Below, piece after piece: positions 17,604 to 27,264 of a DNA stretch of 64,000 nucleotides. The DNA is from AP-15 sp963785565 (lineage in GTDB: Bacteria > Pseudomonadota > Alphaproteobacteria > ATCC43930 > CGMCC-115725): contig CAWAVV010000013.1 of the NCBI GenBank assembly GCA_963785565.1, positions 434,001 to 498,000 of the forward strand, written 5' to 3'. Under the pieces are notes generated by a model. It ran no database searches. It saw nothing but the letters and a program-made list of their open reading frames with translations, and was not told the DNA's origin. The translations under genes and the position numbers were made by a program. Numbering within the stretch: the first letter of the stretch is position 1; every line of letters begins with the position of its first letter.

Positions 17604-20600
17604 ATGTATCGCATATCGGTTCCTGAAGAGCATCTTTTGCGCGATGCGGGAGGAGCGTGCATGGCTGTGAAAGGGCGGCGTCGGCAACAGGCTGGAGCGG
17701 CTCGCGCGCCGCTGGGGCGGCGCTCGTCACGAAGGCACCTCTCGCTGCCCGCCGCTGAGAGCTTCTCGGTCGTCGGGCTCGGCGCCTCGGCGGGCGGCCT
17801 TGATGCTTTCCGCAGGCTGCTCGCGGTCCTCCCTGCCGGCACCGGCATGGCTTTTATTCTGATCCAGCATCTCGATCCGACGCATGCAAGCATGATGGTC
17901 GATCTGCTGGCCGGGCATACGCCGCTGACGGTCCAGCAAGCGGCGGATGGGATGCCGATCGAGCCCGAGCATGTCTATCTCATCCCGCCAGGCGCCTATC
18001 TATCGATCTGTGCTGGTGCCCTTCGCCTGTCGCGGCCGCGCGAGCGTCACGGCGCGCGCCTGCCGTTCGACTTCTTTCTGCGCTCGTTGGCCGAAGAACT
18101 GGGCGACCGCGCGATCTGCGTGATCCTCTCGGGAACCGGCAGCGACGGCAGCCTGGGGCTGAAGGCGGTCAAGGAGCAGGGCGGGCTCGTCATCGCGCAG
18201 GATCCGGACGAGGCCGAGTATGACGGCATGCCGCGCAGCGCGATCATGACCGGCGCCGTGGACCTGGTGCTCCCGGTTGCGAAGATTCCGGAAATCCTCG
18301 CCAAATACGGCCAGCGGAAGGGATTGGCGCTGGACGATCATCCCCCGGGCCGGTTGGCCGAAATCCTCAATCTTTTGCGCACCGAGACCTCGCACGATTT
18401 CGCGCTCTACAAGCCCGGCACATTGTCGCGCCGGATCGAGCGGCGTATGGCGCTGGCCGGCATCGATGACAGTGGCCGGTATCTCGACCTATTGCGGGGG
18501 GACCCGGATGAGCTCGAGCTCCTCGCCAAGGATCTGCTGATTAACGTCACCAGCTTCTTCCGCGACCCGAAGGCGTTCGAAGTGCTGGCGGAGGAGGTGA
18601 TCCCCGATCTTGTCCGCCGGCACCCGCCGGACCGGCCGCTGCGGATCTGGGTCGCCGGGTGCAGCAGCGGCGAGGAGACCTATTCCCTCGCCATGCTGTT
18701 TCTCGAGGAGATCTCGGCCGCTAAGCGAAACATCAGGCTGCAGGTCTTCGCCTCTGATGTCGACGAGGATGCGGTCGCTCTCGCTCGCGAGGGACACTAT
18801 CCGAATTCGATCGCGGCGGATGTGTCGCCGGCGCGACTTGCCCGCTTCTTTACCCAGGAGGAGCACGGCTATCGGATCGTGCCCGAGTTGCGCGGGGTGG
18901 TGGTCTTTACCGTGCAGGATGTATTGGCCGATCCGCCGTTCTCGCGCCTCGACCTGATCTCCTGTCGTAACCTTCTGATCTATTTGCGCCCCGAAGCGCA
19001 GCAGAAGGTTCTTCTGCTGTTCCATTTCGCTCTCAGCGGCGGCGGCATCCTGATGCTCGGCGGCTCCGAGACGGTGGGTAACCTCGATGACCGGTTCGAG
19101 CCTATCTCCAAGGCGCAGCGGATCTATCGGCAGATCGGCCGCAGCCGGCCCGGGGAAGTCGACTTTCCGATCGGCTCGGGCGGGGGCGCTCGAGCGATTT
19201 GGCCGGGAGAAACGCACCAGGCGGCGATGCGGGGAATCAGCGTCAGCGACCTCACGCACCGGCTATTGGTCGAGACCTATGCGCCGGCTTCGGTTCTGAT
19301 CAATCGTAAATACGAGTGCCTCTATTATTCGGGACCGACCGACCGCTATCTCCAGGTGGCGGCGGGCGAGCCCAGCCGCGATCTGCTCGCCATGGCGCGC
19401 GAGGGGCTGCGCAACAAACTAAGGGCAGTGGTCCAGCAGGCGAGCCGGGAGCATGCGCGTGCGACCGCTGCGGGTGCGCAGGCGAACCACGCCGGCAATG
19501 CCGTCGCGGTCCGCATCGAGGTCCATCCGGTGCGGCGCGACGGCGAGGAGTTGCTGCTGGTCAGCTTCTTCGACGAACCCGAGCCGGAGCCAAAGCTGGG
19601 CCGGCCGGTCGAGCCGGCCGACGACCTCTCGCGGGTAACCGAGCTCGAGCGCGAACTCGATACTACCCGCAAGGAGCTGGAGAGCGCCATTCACGACCTG
19701 GAGATCGCCAACGAGGAGCAAAAGGCGATCAACCAGGAAGCGATGTCGGCGAACGAGGAGTTCCAGTCGACCAACGAAGAGCTGATGACCTCGCGCGAGG
19801 AGCTACAATCGCTCAATGAAGAACTCACCGCGCTCAACAGCCAGCTCCAGGAGACACTCGAACGCCAGCGCAGCACGTCCAACGATCTGCAGAACATCCT
19901 GGACAGCTCCGGCGTCGCGACCCTGTTCCTGGACGGCGCGCTCAACATCCGCTTCTTCACGCCGGCGGCCAAATCGCTGTTTCGGTTCATCGCCACCGAC
20001 ATCGGACGGCCGCTCGCCGATCTGACCCCGGTTGTCGGCGACCGCGATCTCCTCGCCGATGCCCGCGCCGTGCTGACCAGCCTTGCGCCGCTGGGGCGCG
20101 AGATCGAAGCCGAAGGCGGCGCCTGGTACGTCCGCCGCATCCTGCCCTACCGCACCCAGGACAATCGGATCGACGGAGTGGTCATCACTTTCGCCGACAT
20201 CTCGGAGATCAAGGCGGCGGAACGCGAGATCCGGGCGGCGCACGCCTATTCCGACAGTGTCATCGACACGATCCGCCAGCCGTTGGTTGTGCTCGACGAG
20301 GAATTGCGGGTCGTCTCTGCAAACCGTTCCTTCTACCGGGCCTTCGCCCTCGCCGCCGGGGAAACCGTCGGTAGACCGCTGGGCTTCGTCGAGGATGGCC
20401 ACCCGGGAATCCCAGGGCTGCGCGGCTTCCTCGATCGGGTCCAGGCCGAGCAGCAAGTTACGGTTGAAGATTACGAGGTCGAGGTCGAACTCCCGCTGCT
20501 TGGGCGGCGCCTCCTGCTGGTGAACGCGCGCCAGATCCGCGACGGGCCGCTGGGGGGACGGAAGATCCTGTTGGCGATCGACGACATCACCGAACGCAAG

Positions 20601-22430
20601 CAGGCGACTGAGGCCTTGGAGGCGGCTAGGCGGGAGGCCGAGCAGGCCAATCTCGGCAAGTCACGCTTCCTTGCCGCCGCCAGCCATGATCTGCGCCAGC
20701 CGTTGCAGACGATCAGCCTACTGCACGAAATATTGGCAAAGAAGGTCGAGGACGAAGCCACCTTGCAGCTGGTCGGCAGGCTCGACGAGACCGTGAGTTC
20801 GATGTCGAGCATGCTCGACACGCTGCTCGACATCAACCAGCTCGAGGCCGGGATCGTCCGCCGCGAGATGGTCGATTTCCCGATCAATGCGGTGCTCGAG
20901 CAGCTGCGCACCCAGTTCACCTTTCACGCGACCGCGCATCGCCTCGGCTGGCGCGTTGTTCCGTGCAGCCTCAGCGTGCGCAGCGACCCGCGTCTGCTCG
21001 AGCAGATGATCCGCAATCTGCTCTCGAACGCGGTGAAATACACCAGTAAGGGCAAGATCCTGCTCGGCTGCCGGCGGCGCGGCGACATGCTTCGCATCGA
21101 GGTCTGGGACACCGGGATCGGCATTCCCGAAGAGCAGCTTCAGGCAATCTTCGAGGAGTTTCATCAGCTCGACAATCCGGCGCGCGAGCGCAGCAAAGGT
21201 CTCGGCCTCGGTCTCGCCATCGTCGAGCGCCTGGCAGGCTTGCTCGGCCATGCGGTCGATGTTCGATCCCGCCCTGGCAAGGGCTCGGTCTTTGCCGTCG
21301 AGGTGCCGCTCGGCCAAGACGCGCCGCACTGGCGGCCTCAGTACCTCTGGCCTGAGGCGACAGAAAAAAGAACTCAGAGCGGCGCAATCCTTGTCGTCGA
21401 GGACGATCCTTCGGTGCGCGAGATGCTGACCCTCCTGCTCGACGGCGAGGGTCACCGCACGACCCCCGTCGAGGATGGGAGAAAGGCGCTCGCGTCGGTG
21501 GCGCAGGGAGCGGTGCGCCCGGACCTCGTCGTCGTCGACTACAATCTGCCGGGGGGTCTGAATGGCCTGCAGGCCATCGCCCGCCTGCAGGATGCGCTCG
21601 GTTACAAGGTCCCCGCCATCATCCTGACCGGCGACATCTCGACCGAAACCTTGCGTGAGATCGCCCAAGGGGGCCACCTGCATCTGAACAAGCCAGTCAA
21701 GGGGAAGCACCTGATCGACCTGATCCGGCGGTGCCTCGCCGAATTGCAATTGCCAGGGCAAGCAAACGCCCGGAAGCCCGCCGAAGCCTCCCGCGATGGC
21801 CCGAGACCTGCGACCGTCTTCGTGGTCGACGATGACGGCGCGGTGCGCGAGGCGCTGCGCGATTTGCTCAGCGAAGATGGCCGGTTGGTCGAGATCTACG
21901 ATAGTTCCGAAGCCTTCCTCGATGCCTATCAACCCGGCGGCGAAGCGTGCCTCTTGGTCGATGCCCGGATGCCCGGCATGGGCGGGCTCGAACTGCTGCA
22001 CCGGCTCAAGAGAAATGGAAGTCGGCTGCCGGCCATCATGATAACCGGCCAGGGCGACGTGCCGATGGCGGTCGAGGCCATGCGGGCCGGGGCTGCGGAT
22101 TTCATCGAGAAGCCGATACACCGCGAAGAACTCTTCGCCAGCATCGAGCATGCCCTGGAACACATCCGGGATTCGGCCAAACTGTCGGTTCGCCAGGAGG
22201 CAGCAGTGATGCGCCTTGCCGGTCTGACTGCGCGGCAGCGCCAGATCATGGAGTTGGTGCTCGCCGGTCATCCCAGCAAGAACATCGCCGCCGACCTCGG
22301 CATCAGCCAGCGCACTGTCGAGAACCATCGAGCTGCGGTCATGAAGAAGACCGGTTCGCACTCGCTTTCGGCGCTGATCCGCTTGGCGCTCGCCGCCGAT
22401 CCAGCCACCGCGCCGCAATCTCCCGGCTGA
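17604..22430 (+). CDS. CheB-CheR-PAS-histidine kinase-REC-REC-LuxR hybrid sensor
   Basis: A 1,608-residue all-in-one signalling protein. In order: CheB-type methylesterase (about 50-235) with GASAGG, IQHLDP and LSGTGSDGSLG supplying the Ser-His-Asp triad; CheR methyltransferase (about 245-510; RRIERRMALAG, SGEETYSLAM); a long coiled coil (about 680-760; ELERELDTTRKELESAIHDL); two PAS domains (about 765-990); HisKA with the phospho-His in SHDLRQ near 1028; HATPase (NLLSNAVKYTSKGK, DTGIGIPEEQL, GLGLAIV); receiver 1 near 1260-1380 (VVEDD, DLVVVDYNLP); receiver 2 near 1403-1520 (FVVDDDG, DARMPGMGG, KPIH); and a FixJ/LuxR helix-turn-helix near 1543-1602 (LTARQRQIMELVLAGHPSKN). A soluble protein, so probably an intracellular sensor that also binds DNA. 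An alternative start lies at 17661. Confidence 0.92.
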   Translation: MYRISVPEEHLLRDAGGACMAVKGRRRQQAGAARAPLGRRSSRRHLSLPAAESFSVVGLGASAGGLDAFRRLLAVLPAGTGMAFILIQHLDPTHASMMVDLLAGHTPLTVQQAADGMPIEPEHVYLIPPGAYLSICAGALRLSRPRERHGARLPFDFFLRSLAEELGDRAICVILSGTGSDGSLGLKAVKEQGGLVIAQDPDEAEYDGMPRSAIMTGAVDLVLPVAKIPEILAKYGQRKGLALDDHPPGRLAEILNLLRTETSHDFALYKPGTLSRRIERRMALAGIDDSGRYLDLLRGDPDELELLAKDLLINVTSFFRDPKAFEVLAEEVIPDLVRRHPPDRPLRIWVAGCSSGEETYSLAMLFLEEISAAKRNIRLQVFASDVDEDAVALAREGHYPNSIAADVSPARLARFFTQEEHGYRIVPELRGVVVFTVQDVLADPPFSRLDLISCRNLLIYLRPEAQQKVLLLFHFALSGGGILMLGGSETVGNLDDRFEPISKAQRIYRQIGRSRPGEVDFPIGSGGGARAIWPGETHQAAMRGISVSDLTHRLLVETYAPASVLINRKYECLYYSGPTDRYLQVAAGEPSRDLLAMAREGLRNKLRAVVQQASREHARATAAGAQANHAGNAVAVRIEVHPVRRDGEELLLVSFFDEPEPEPKLGRPVEPADDLSRVTELERELDTTRKELESAIHDLEIANEEQKAINQEAMSANEEFQSTNEELMTSREELQSLNEELTALNSQLQETLERQRSTSNDLQNILDSSGVATLFLDGALNIRFFTPAAKSLFRFIATDIGRPLADLTPVVGDRDLLADARAVLTSLAPLGREIEAEGGAWYVRRILPYRTQDNRIDGVVITFADISEIKAAEREIRAAHAYSDSVIDTIRQPLVVLDEELRVVSANRSFYRAFALAAGETVGRPLGFVEDGHPGIPGLRGFLDRVQAEQQVTVEDYEVEVELPLLGRRLLLVNARQIRDGPLGGRKILLAIDDITERKQATEALEAARREAEQANLGKSRFLAAASHDLRQPLQTISLLHEILAKKVEDEATLQLVGRLDETVSSMSSMLDTLLDINQLEAGIVRREMVDFPINAVLEQLRTQFTFHATAHRLGWRVVPCSLSVRSDPRLLEQMIRNLLSNAVKYTSKGKILLGCRRRGDMLRIEVWDTGIGIPEEQLQAIFEEFHQLDNPARERSKGLGLGLAIVERLAGLLGHAVDVRSRPGKGSVFAVEVPLGQDAPHWRPQYLWPEATEKRTQSGAILVVEDDPSVREMLTLLLDGEGHRTTPVEDGRKALASVAQGAVRPDLVVVDYNLPGGLNGLQAIARLQDALGYKVPAIILTGDISTETLREIAQGGHLHLNKPVKGKHLIDLIRRCLAELQLPGQANARKPAEASRDGPRPATVFVVDDDGAVREALRDLLSEDGRLVEIYDSSEAFLDAYQPGGEACLLVDARMPGMGGLELLHRLKRNGSRLPAIMITGQGDVPMAVEAMRAGAADFIEKPIHREELFASIEHALEHIRDSAKLSVRQEAAVMRLAGLTARQRQIMELVLAGHPSKNIAADLGISQRTVENHRAAVMKKTGSHSLSALIRLALAADPATAPQSPG

Positions 22431-22504
22431 CCGAAGAGTCTGGCATGGCGCGCCGAGAGGCGCGTTGCGCCGATCGGTGCTTGACCTCTCAGCACTCTAA
22501 ATAC

Positions 22505-22518
22505 TAAGTAGATTCCGA
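22505..22518 (+). promoter_or_regulatory. conserved 14-base motif upstream of a small gene
   Basis: TAAGTAGATTCCGA ends 70 bases before the GTG of the micro-membrane protein that follows. Near-identical sequences end 72, 69 and 78 bases before the starts of three other small genes (15270, 27688 and, on the minus strand, 27187). The repeated spacing favours a promoter element or leader motif; the two copies that flank the IS1595 relic leave open that these are transposon ends. Confidence 0.35.
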
Positions 22519-22588
22519 GGCTAGTTCTGTGGTCATCCCGTACCCAAATTTAAAGGGGAAAATTCCCACGCGTGTTTTGGAGGAAGTT

Positions 22589-22669
22589 GTGGAATTAATT
22601 CTGATTATCGTTGTCGTTCTGCTGCTCTTCGGGGGCGGCGGCTATTACGGATACCGCAGGCGATGGTAG
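22589..22669 (+). CDS. 26-residue single-span membrane peptide
   Basis: The GTG at 22589 follows a near-ideal ribosome site (TTGGAGGAAGTT). The product is MELILIIVVVLLLFGGGG, then YYGYRRRW: one hydrophobic helix, a glycine patch and a basic-aromatic tail, so the C-terminus likely stays in the cytoplasm. Very similar micro-proteins with a GGGGYYG-type turn recur in alphaproteobacteria, often near stress genes. The function is unknown. Confidence 0.65.
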   Translation: MELILIIVVVLLLFGGGGYYGYRRRW

Positions 22670-22778
22670 CGAGGGCTGGTATTGCCTAAGTGCTCTATCA
22701 GACTGAGCAACCCTATGTGTGCACGCGAGGCGTGCTCGCCCACCTGAGATTATTATCGGGTAACTGGAGAACAACACT

Positions 22779-22862
22779 ATGAACATCTTCACTATAATTG
22801 GCGTGGTGGTCGTCGTAATTTTGGTCTCCGGTTATTTTGGGGTGCATGGCGTCCACTTTTAA
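22779..22862 (+). CDS. 27-residue membrane peptide
   Basis: ATG 22779 follows CTGGAGAACAACACT. The product, MNIFTIIGVVVVVILVSGYF then GVHGVHF, is a single hydrophobic helix with a His-containing tail. It lies 109 bases after the other micro-membrane gene and may share its transcript. The evidence is the ribosome site, the membrane-helix composition and the similarity in style to its neighbour; no family was recognised. Confidence 0.5.
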   Translation: MNIFTIIGVVVVVILVSGYFGVHGVHF

Positions 22863-22897
22863 TCACGGTGATTGATCAGCCTGGCGTTAGCGGGTTT

Positions 22898-24895
22898 TCA
22901 TTCCGGTTCGACGGCGGTTTTTTGCAAGCAGCGCAGCACCTCTGCGACACTCCAGGCTTGGGCGATGCAGCCGCGCGGCGTGAACGGCGGTTCGGCGTCG
23001 AAGACTTCGCTGATCGAGCCGATGCCGGCTTCAGCGAGATGCGGCTCGAAGCTGTCGAGGAAACGCCGCGCCGTTGCGCGATCATCGGGATGGACCTTGA
23101 GCCAGGCATCGACGAACGGGCCGATCAGCCAAGCCCATACTGTGCCCTGGTGGTAGGCAGCATCCCGGGCGCGCAGGTCGCCGAAATACCGCGGTTTGTA
23201 ATCGGGCTCGCCCGGCGCCAGGGAGCGCAGCCCGACCGGAGTCACCAGCTTTTTATGCACGGCGGTAACGACCGCCTCCCAATATTCCCGGTCGAGGACC
23301 GGGTGTTCGAGCGCAATAGCGAAAATCTGGTTCGGTCGGAAAGCGGAATCGTCGCCATTCTCGCCATCAACGACATCGTAGAGATAGCCGCCCGCCGTAT
23401 GCCAAAAGCGGCGATTAAAGGAGCCGCGAGCCTTGTCCGCATGGGCTGCGAGCTCATCGGCCTCCGGATCCTGCGCATCGCGCAGCCAATCCGCCAGCAA
23501 GCACAGCGCATTGTACCAGAGCGCGTTGATTTCGACCGCCTTGCCACGGCGCGGGGTGACCACCCAATCGCCGACTTTGGCATCCATCCAAGTCAGCGCA
23601 TAACCCTCCGCCCCTTGGGTGAGGAGCCCGTCGTGCGGGTCGACCTTGATACCGAACCGGGTGCCCTCGAGATGATGCCGCACGATGTCCTTCAAGATTG
23701 GCACTAGGAGCTCCAAGGTCTCCTTATCCCGGCAATGCTCGACATAGCGGTGTAGCGCGTGGAAAAACCACAAGGTCGCATCGGCAGTATGGTAGAGGCC
23801 CTGATTTTGTCCCTCGGGAAACAGGTTCGGAATCAGGCCGTCGCGCACATAATGGGCAAAGGTGCGCAAGATCCAGCGTGCCTCGATCGCTCGCCCGGTC
23901 GCCAGGGTCAGTCCCTCGAGCGAGATCATCGTGTCCCGGCCCCAATCGGTGAACCAGTGATAGCCGGCGATCATGGTGCGTACTTCATCGCCCTCGGCCC
24001 GCGCCCGGGCCCCGTCGGCAATGCGTCCTACCGGGGTAATAACGAAGGCGTCGGCCGCAAGGACGAGCTCGGCTGCGAACCCGATCTGCGCCGTCTTCGC
24101 CGACATCCCGACGAGACGCCGGCGACGCTCGCCTTCGAAGGTCAGCGCATCGTCGGGGCTCAGCGCCAGCACAGTGTGCCAAGACTCTGTCGCCGCGATC
24201 AGGGTCAGCGGGCAATCCTTGCGGATCTCTCCGGCAAAGTAGCCGGGACTCCACAGCCAGCCGCGCAAATCGTAACCACGCTGCGCTTCGATGTCGTAGA
24301 AGTGCTCGCGGCGTGAGCCGCCATCGGCGGTAAAGGTCGGGCCTTCTGAGTTCTCCACCGCCAGCCGCAAGGTCGGCAGATCCAGCCCGGCGCTGATCTC
24401 GTATCGGTTGTCCCGGACAGTTAGCGTATAGCCCGAGGAGAGCGCCTCGCTGAGCGGCGCCTCGAGCCGACGAAAGTTGATCAAGGGTCTGAGCCGCAGG
24501 CGGACGCGCCCGCCGTCGCCGAGCAGGCGAAAGGTGCAATGCACGATGTTCTGGCGCGAGGGCACAACAATCGACTTCTCGATGACGACGCCATCGAGCT
24601 CATAGCGCCAGCTCGGCAGGCCCATATCCAACGTAAAATCGAGGAAGCGCCCGTTCTCGCGCAAGTTCAAGACGCTGCCGTCTCCGCGCTCGATGTCGAC
24701 CTCGAGATCGTTGAGCACCACCATGCGGCCGAGCGGAGCTGGTTGGGCGGCGATCAGGAAGCCGTGGTAACGCCGGGTGATCGCCCCGGTCATCGTCGCC
24801 GAGGCGTAGCCGCCCAACCCGTTCTCCACCAGCCATTCACGCGGAGCTTCCGGGGGCAGATTTTCGGCGCGGATGAGCCGACGCAGGTCAACCAT
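22898..24895 (-). CDS. glycogen debranching enzyme (amylo-alpha-1,6-glucosidase family)
   Basis: A 665-residue enzyme. The N-terminal domain (EWLVENGLGGYASATMTGAI, TRRYHGFLIAA) and the catalytic (alpha/alpha)6 barrel (WFTDWGRDTMISLEGLTLAT, then NLFPEGQNQGLYHTADATLW, and GAEGYALTWMDAK) are typical of the GDE/GH133 family, which removes alpha-1,6 branches from glycogen-like glucans in the cytoplasm. The C-terminal YHQGTVWAWLIGPFVDAWLK barrel end is intact. Its start overlaps the end of treZ, so the pair is cotranscribed and likely feeds branched glucan into trehalose or maltodextrin metabolism. Confidence 0.92.
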   Translation of the reverse strand: MVDLRRLIRAENLPPEAPREWLVENGLGGYASATMTGAITRRYHGFLIAAQPAPLGRMVVLNDLEVDIERGDGSVLNLRENGRFLDFTLDMGLPSWRYELDGVVIEKSIVVPSRQNIVHCTFRLLGDGGRVRLRLRPLINFRRLEAPLSEALSSGYTLTVRDNRYEISAGLDLPTLRLAVENSEGPTFTADGGSRREHFYDIEAQRGYDLRGWLWSPGYFAGEIRKDCPLTLIAATESWHTVLALSPDDALTFEGERRRRLVGMSAKTAQIGFAAELVLAADAFVITPVGRIADGARARAEGDEVRTMIAGYHWFTDWGRDTMISLEGLTLATGRAIEARWILRTFAHYVRDGLIPNLFPEGQNQGLYHTADATLWFFHALHRYVEHCRDKETLELLVPILKDIVRHHLEGTRFGIKVDPHDGLLTQGAEGYALTWMDAKVGDWVVTPRRGKAVEINALWYNALCLLADWLRDAQDPEADELAAHADKARGSFNRRFWHTAGGYLYDVVDGENGDDSAFRPNQIFAIALEHPVLDREYWEAVVTAVHKKLVTPVGLRSLAPGEPDYKPRYFGDLRARDAAYHQGTVWAWLIGPFVDAWLKVHPDDRATARRFLDSFEPHLAEAGIGSISEVFDAEPPFTPRGCIAQAWSVAEVLRCLQKTAVEPE

Positions 24896-26913
24896 TGGCT
24901 TTTCGGAGATGGAAGACGTTCTCCGCCTCGGGGATCGTGACTGAGGAGCCGGGGATCAGGACGGTGGCGCTCTGGCCCGAGATCAGCCAATCCCCTGCGG
25001 CATCCTGCGCCGGACTTCCTGAACCACCGTAAGGCGGGGCTTCGCTAGACCATAGGAGCCGCCAGGCCTGGCCCTCGACCGGCGCCAGCAGCGGCTCGGG
25101 CGCAGGGCCGAGCAGGAGGTCGCGGCCGAGATTGACAATCAGCAGCCGGTCGGCGCCGCTTTTCGAAAAAAAGCGCAGCACCCAAGCCTCATCCGTAAGG
25201 GCGGCGCCATCGATCTGGCATGGCCGCTGTCCAAGCACAGGGTCCGTGCGCCGCAGCTCCAGAAGATCGCGATGCAGGGCATAGATTGAAGCATGCCGCT
25301 GCCGCTCGCCGAGATCGAGCACCGATCGGCGAAACGTGCCGATGTCGCAGGGGTCGGCGAGTTCGGCCCGCATTTCGCTCGTCGCCAGACTGGGAAATTG
25401 GGCGAGGGAGAGACGGCGCCCCTCGCGGACGTCGCGTGACAGCTCGATCTCATGATCGGCAAAATAAAAGAACGGGCTCGATGCGCCGAATTCCTGCCCC
25501 TGAAACAGCATCGGAATGCCCGGCATCAGCAAGAAATAAGCGGTCATCGCGCGAAGCCGGCCAGGGCTCGTCAACGCGTGACAGCGTTCTCCGGTGCCAG
25601 AATTGGCGACCTGATCGTGGTTCTGCAGAAAGACAACAAAACATTCTGCCGGAAGATCGAGCGCGGGCGTGCCGCGCGCCTTTTGCTGCCACTGGTAGCG
25701 CTGCCCCTGATAGAGGAAGCCGTGTTTGGCGGCAGCGACGAACTCGCTCGGGCGACCGCGATAGTCGGAATAGTAGGCCTCGTGATGTCCGGTCAGCGCC
25801 ACCATGGCGCTGTGATGGAAGTCGTCGTTCCACAACGCATCGAGCCCGTATCCGCCCCGTTCCACTGGGCGTGCTAGCTTGGCGTGCTGCGGTTCGTTCT
25901 CAGCGACAACAAAGGTGATTCTGCCGCGCGCCGCCGAGCGCACCTGCCGGACAATGGCGGCGAGAATATGATCTTCCGATCGATCGAAAATTGCCTGCGT
26001 CGCGTCGAGCCGCAGGCCGTCGAGATGATACTCGTCGATCCAATAGCCAGCATTGGCGACAAAAAACTCGCGCACTGGGCCAGAATCGGGACCGTCGAAA
26101 TTGATCGCCTCACCCCAGTCGTTGTCGTGACGGTCAGTGAAATAAGCCGCGGAGAACAATTTGAGATAGTTTCCGTCTGGACCGAAATGATTATAGACGA
26201 CGTCAAGGATGACGGCGATCCCGAGGGCATGAGCACGGTCGACGAAATGGCGGAAATCAACCGGTTGTCCGTAAAGTTGGCTTGGGGCGAAGAGATCGAC
26301 GCCGTCGTATCCCCAACCGAACCGACCCGCAAATTCCGCCACAGGCATAATTTCAAGACAGGTGATACCGAGCTCGGCGAGAGCGGGCAGCTCACGCGCA
26401 GCCGCCTCCCAACTTCCCTCAGGGGTGAAGGTGCCGATATGCATTTCGTAGATGATGAGTTGTTCGCGTGGGACCCCGCGCCATGTATGGTCGGTCCACG
26501 CGAAAGCCCCGGGATCGACGATTTCCGAAGGTCCGTGCGGTCCTCTCGGTTGAAATCTTGACGCCGGGTCGGGCAGAGCCGCTTCACCGCGGTCAAGACG
26601 GAAACGATAGCGCATGCCGGCTCGCGCCGGCAGGCTCAACAGCGAGAAGTAGCCGCTGCTCTCGGACTTGCAGCGCCGCCGGTTCGAGGCCTTCGATCTC
26701 GACTGAAACTTCGCGGCATCGCGGCGCCCACACCCGGAAATGGACGCCGCCGTCGGGCTGTGGCTCGGCGCCGATCCACAAACGCCGCACAGACGTCGCT
26801 GCGGGCTCACCCGGCTGTTTCGCCGCGGCGAGTTGGGACGGCGTCGCGCGCTGTCGCTGCCTGGCGTCGCCGAAGGCGGCGCCCGCGTCCACCTGTCGCG
26901 ACCCCGCTCTCAC
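24888..26913 (-). CDS. treZ: malto-oligosyltrehalose trehalohydrolase TreZ (frame shift near 26660)
   Basis: A GH13 enzyme that releases trehalose from maltooligosyl trehalose. The N-terminal CBM48-like domain (RRLWIGAEPQPDGGVHFRVW) is read in one frame and the rest (GYFSLLSLPARAGMRYRFRL onward) in the next; the change falls within 26651-26675 and equals one extra base. Downstream are the GH13 landmarks: YEMHIGTFTPEGSW, VVYNHFGPDG, GLRLDATQAI (nucleophile Asp), FVVAENEPQH (acid Glu) and QNHDQVANSG (third Asp). The frame starts at a GTG at 26913; a GTG at 26790 is an alternative. No treY is visible here. Confidence 0.85.
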
Positions 26914-26914
26914 C

Positions 26915-27187
26915 CTATGGGCCGCTTCCGTGCGTCCGCGGTCGCGTGACGATGCCTGCCGTGATCCCGTCCTCCTCGTGGATCTCCGAGGGGACCTGAT
27001 CCTGCATCTTCGTCGTCACGGTGGACCGCACCACGCCGCGGATGGCCGTCGCGATTTGAACCAGGCGGGCTGCGTATGCGTGGTCCTTTTCGAAGAGCTT
27101 GGACGGTCGGTGACGATGCCGCGTCGCCTGATCGGGATCACTCGGTGCGCGCGCGTAGTGTTCCGGGCTTGTACGCGCTGTGGTCAT
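26915..27187 (-). CDS. 90-residue protein of unknown function
   Basis: The ATG follows an excellent ribosome site (CCCGGAGGAATC) and the stop lies one base before the TreZ frame, so the two may be cotranslated. The product is charged and soluble (KLFEKDHAYAARLVQIATAI, then RGVVRSTVTTKMQDQVPSEI), without a signal peptide or membrane segment. No family was recognised. A 14-base motif shared with other small genes ends 78 bases upstream. Confidence 0.5.
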   Translation of the reverse strand: MTTARTSPEHYARAPSDPDQATRHRHRPSKLFEKDHAYAARLVQIATAIRGVVRSTVTTKMQDQVPSEIHEEDGITAGIVTRPRTHGSGP

Positions 27188-27264
27188 GATTCCTCCGGGC
27201 TTGGAAATGCCTCACCGTATCGCGGGGAACAGATTTTAGCCCACCGGAGTTCCACCGCGGCAGA

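Noticed and set aside
20718..22418. A 566-codon minus-strand frame over the kinase gene
   Set aside because: The plus strand holds complete kinase, receiver and LuxR domains; the antisense frame has no recognisable motif.
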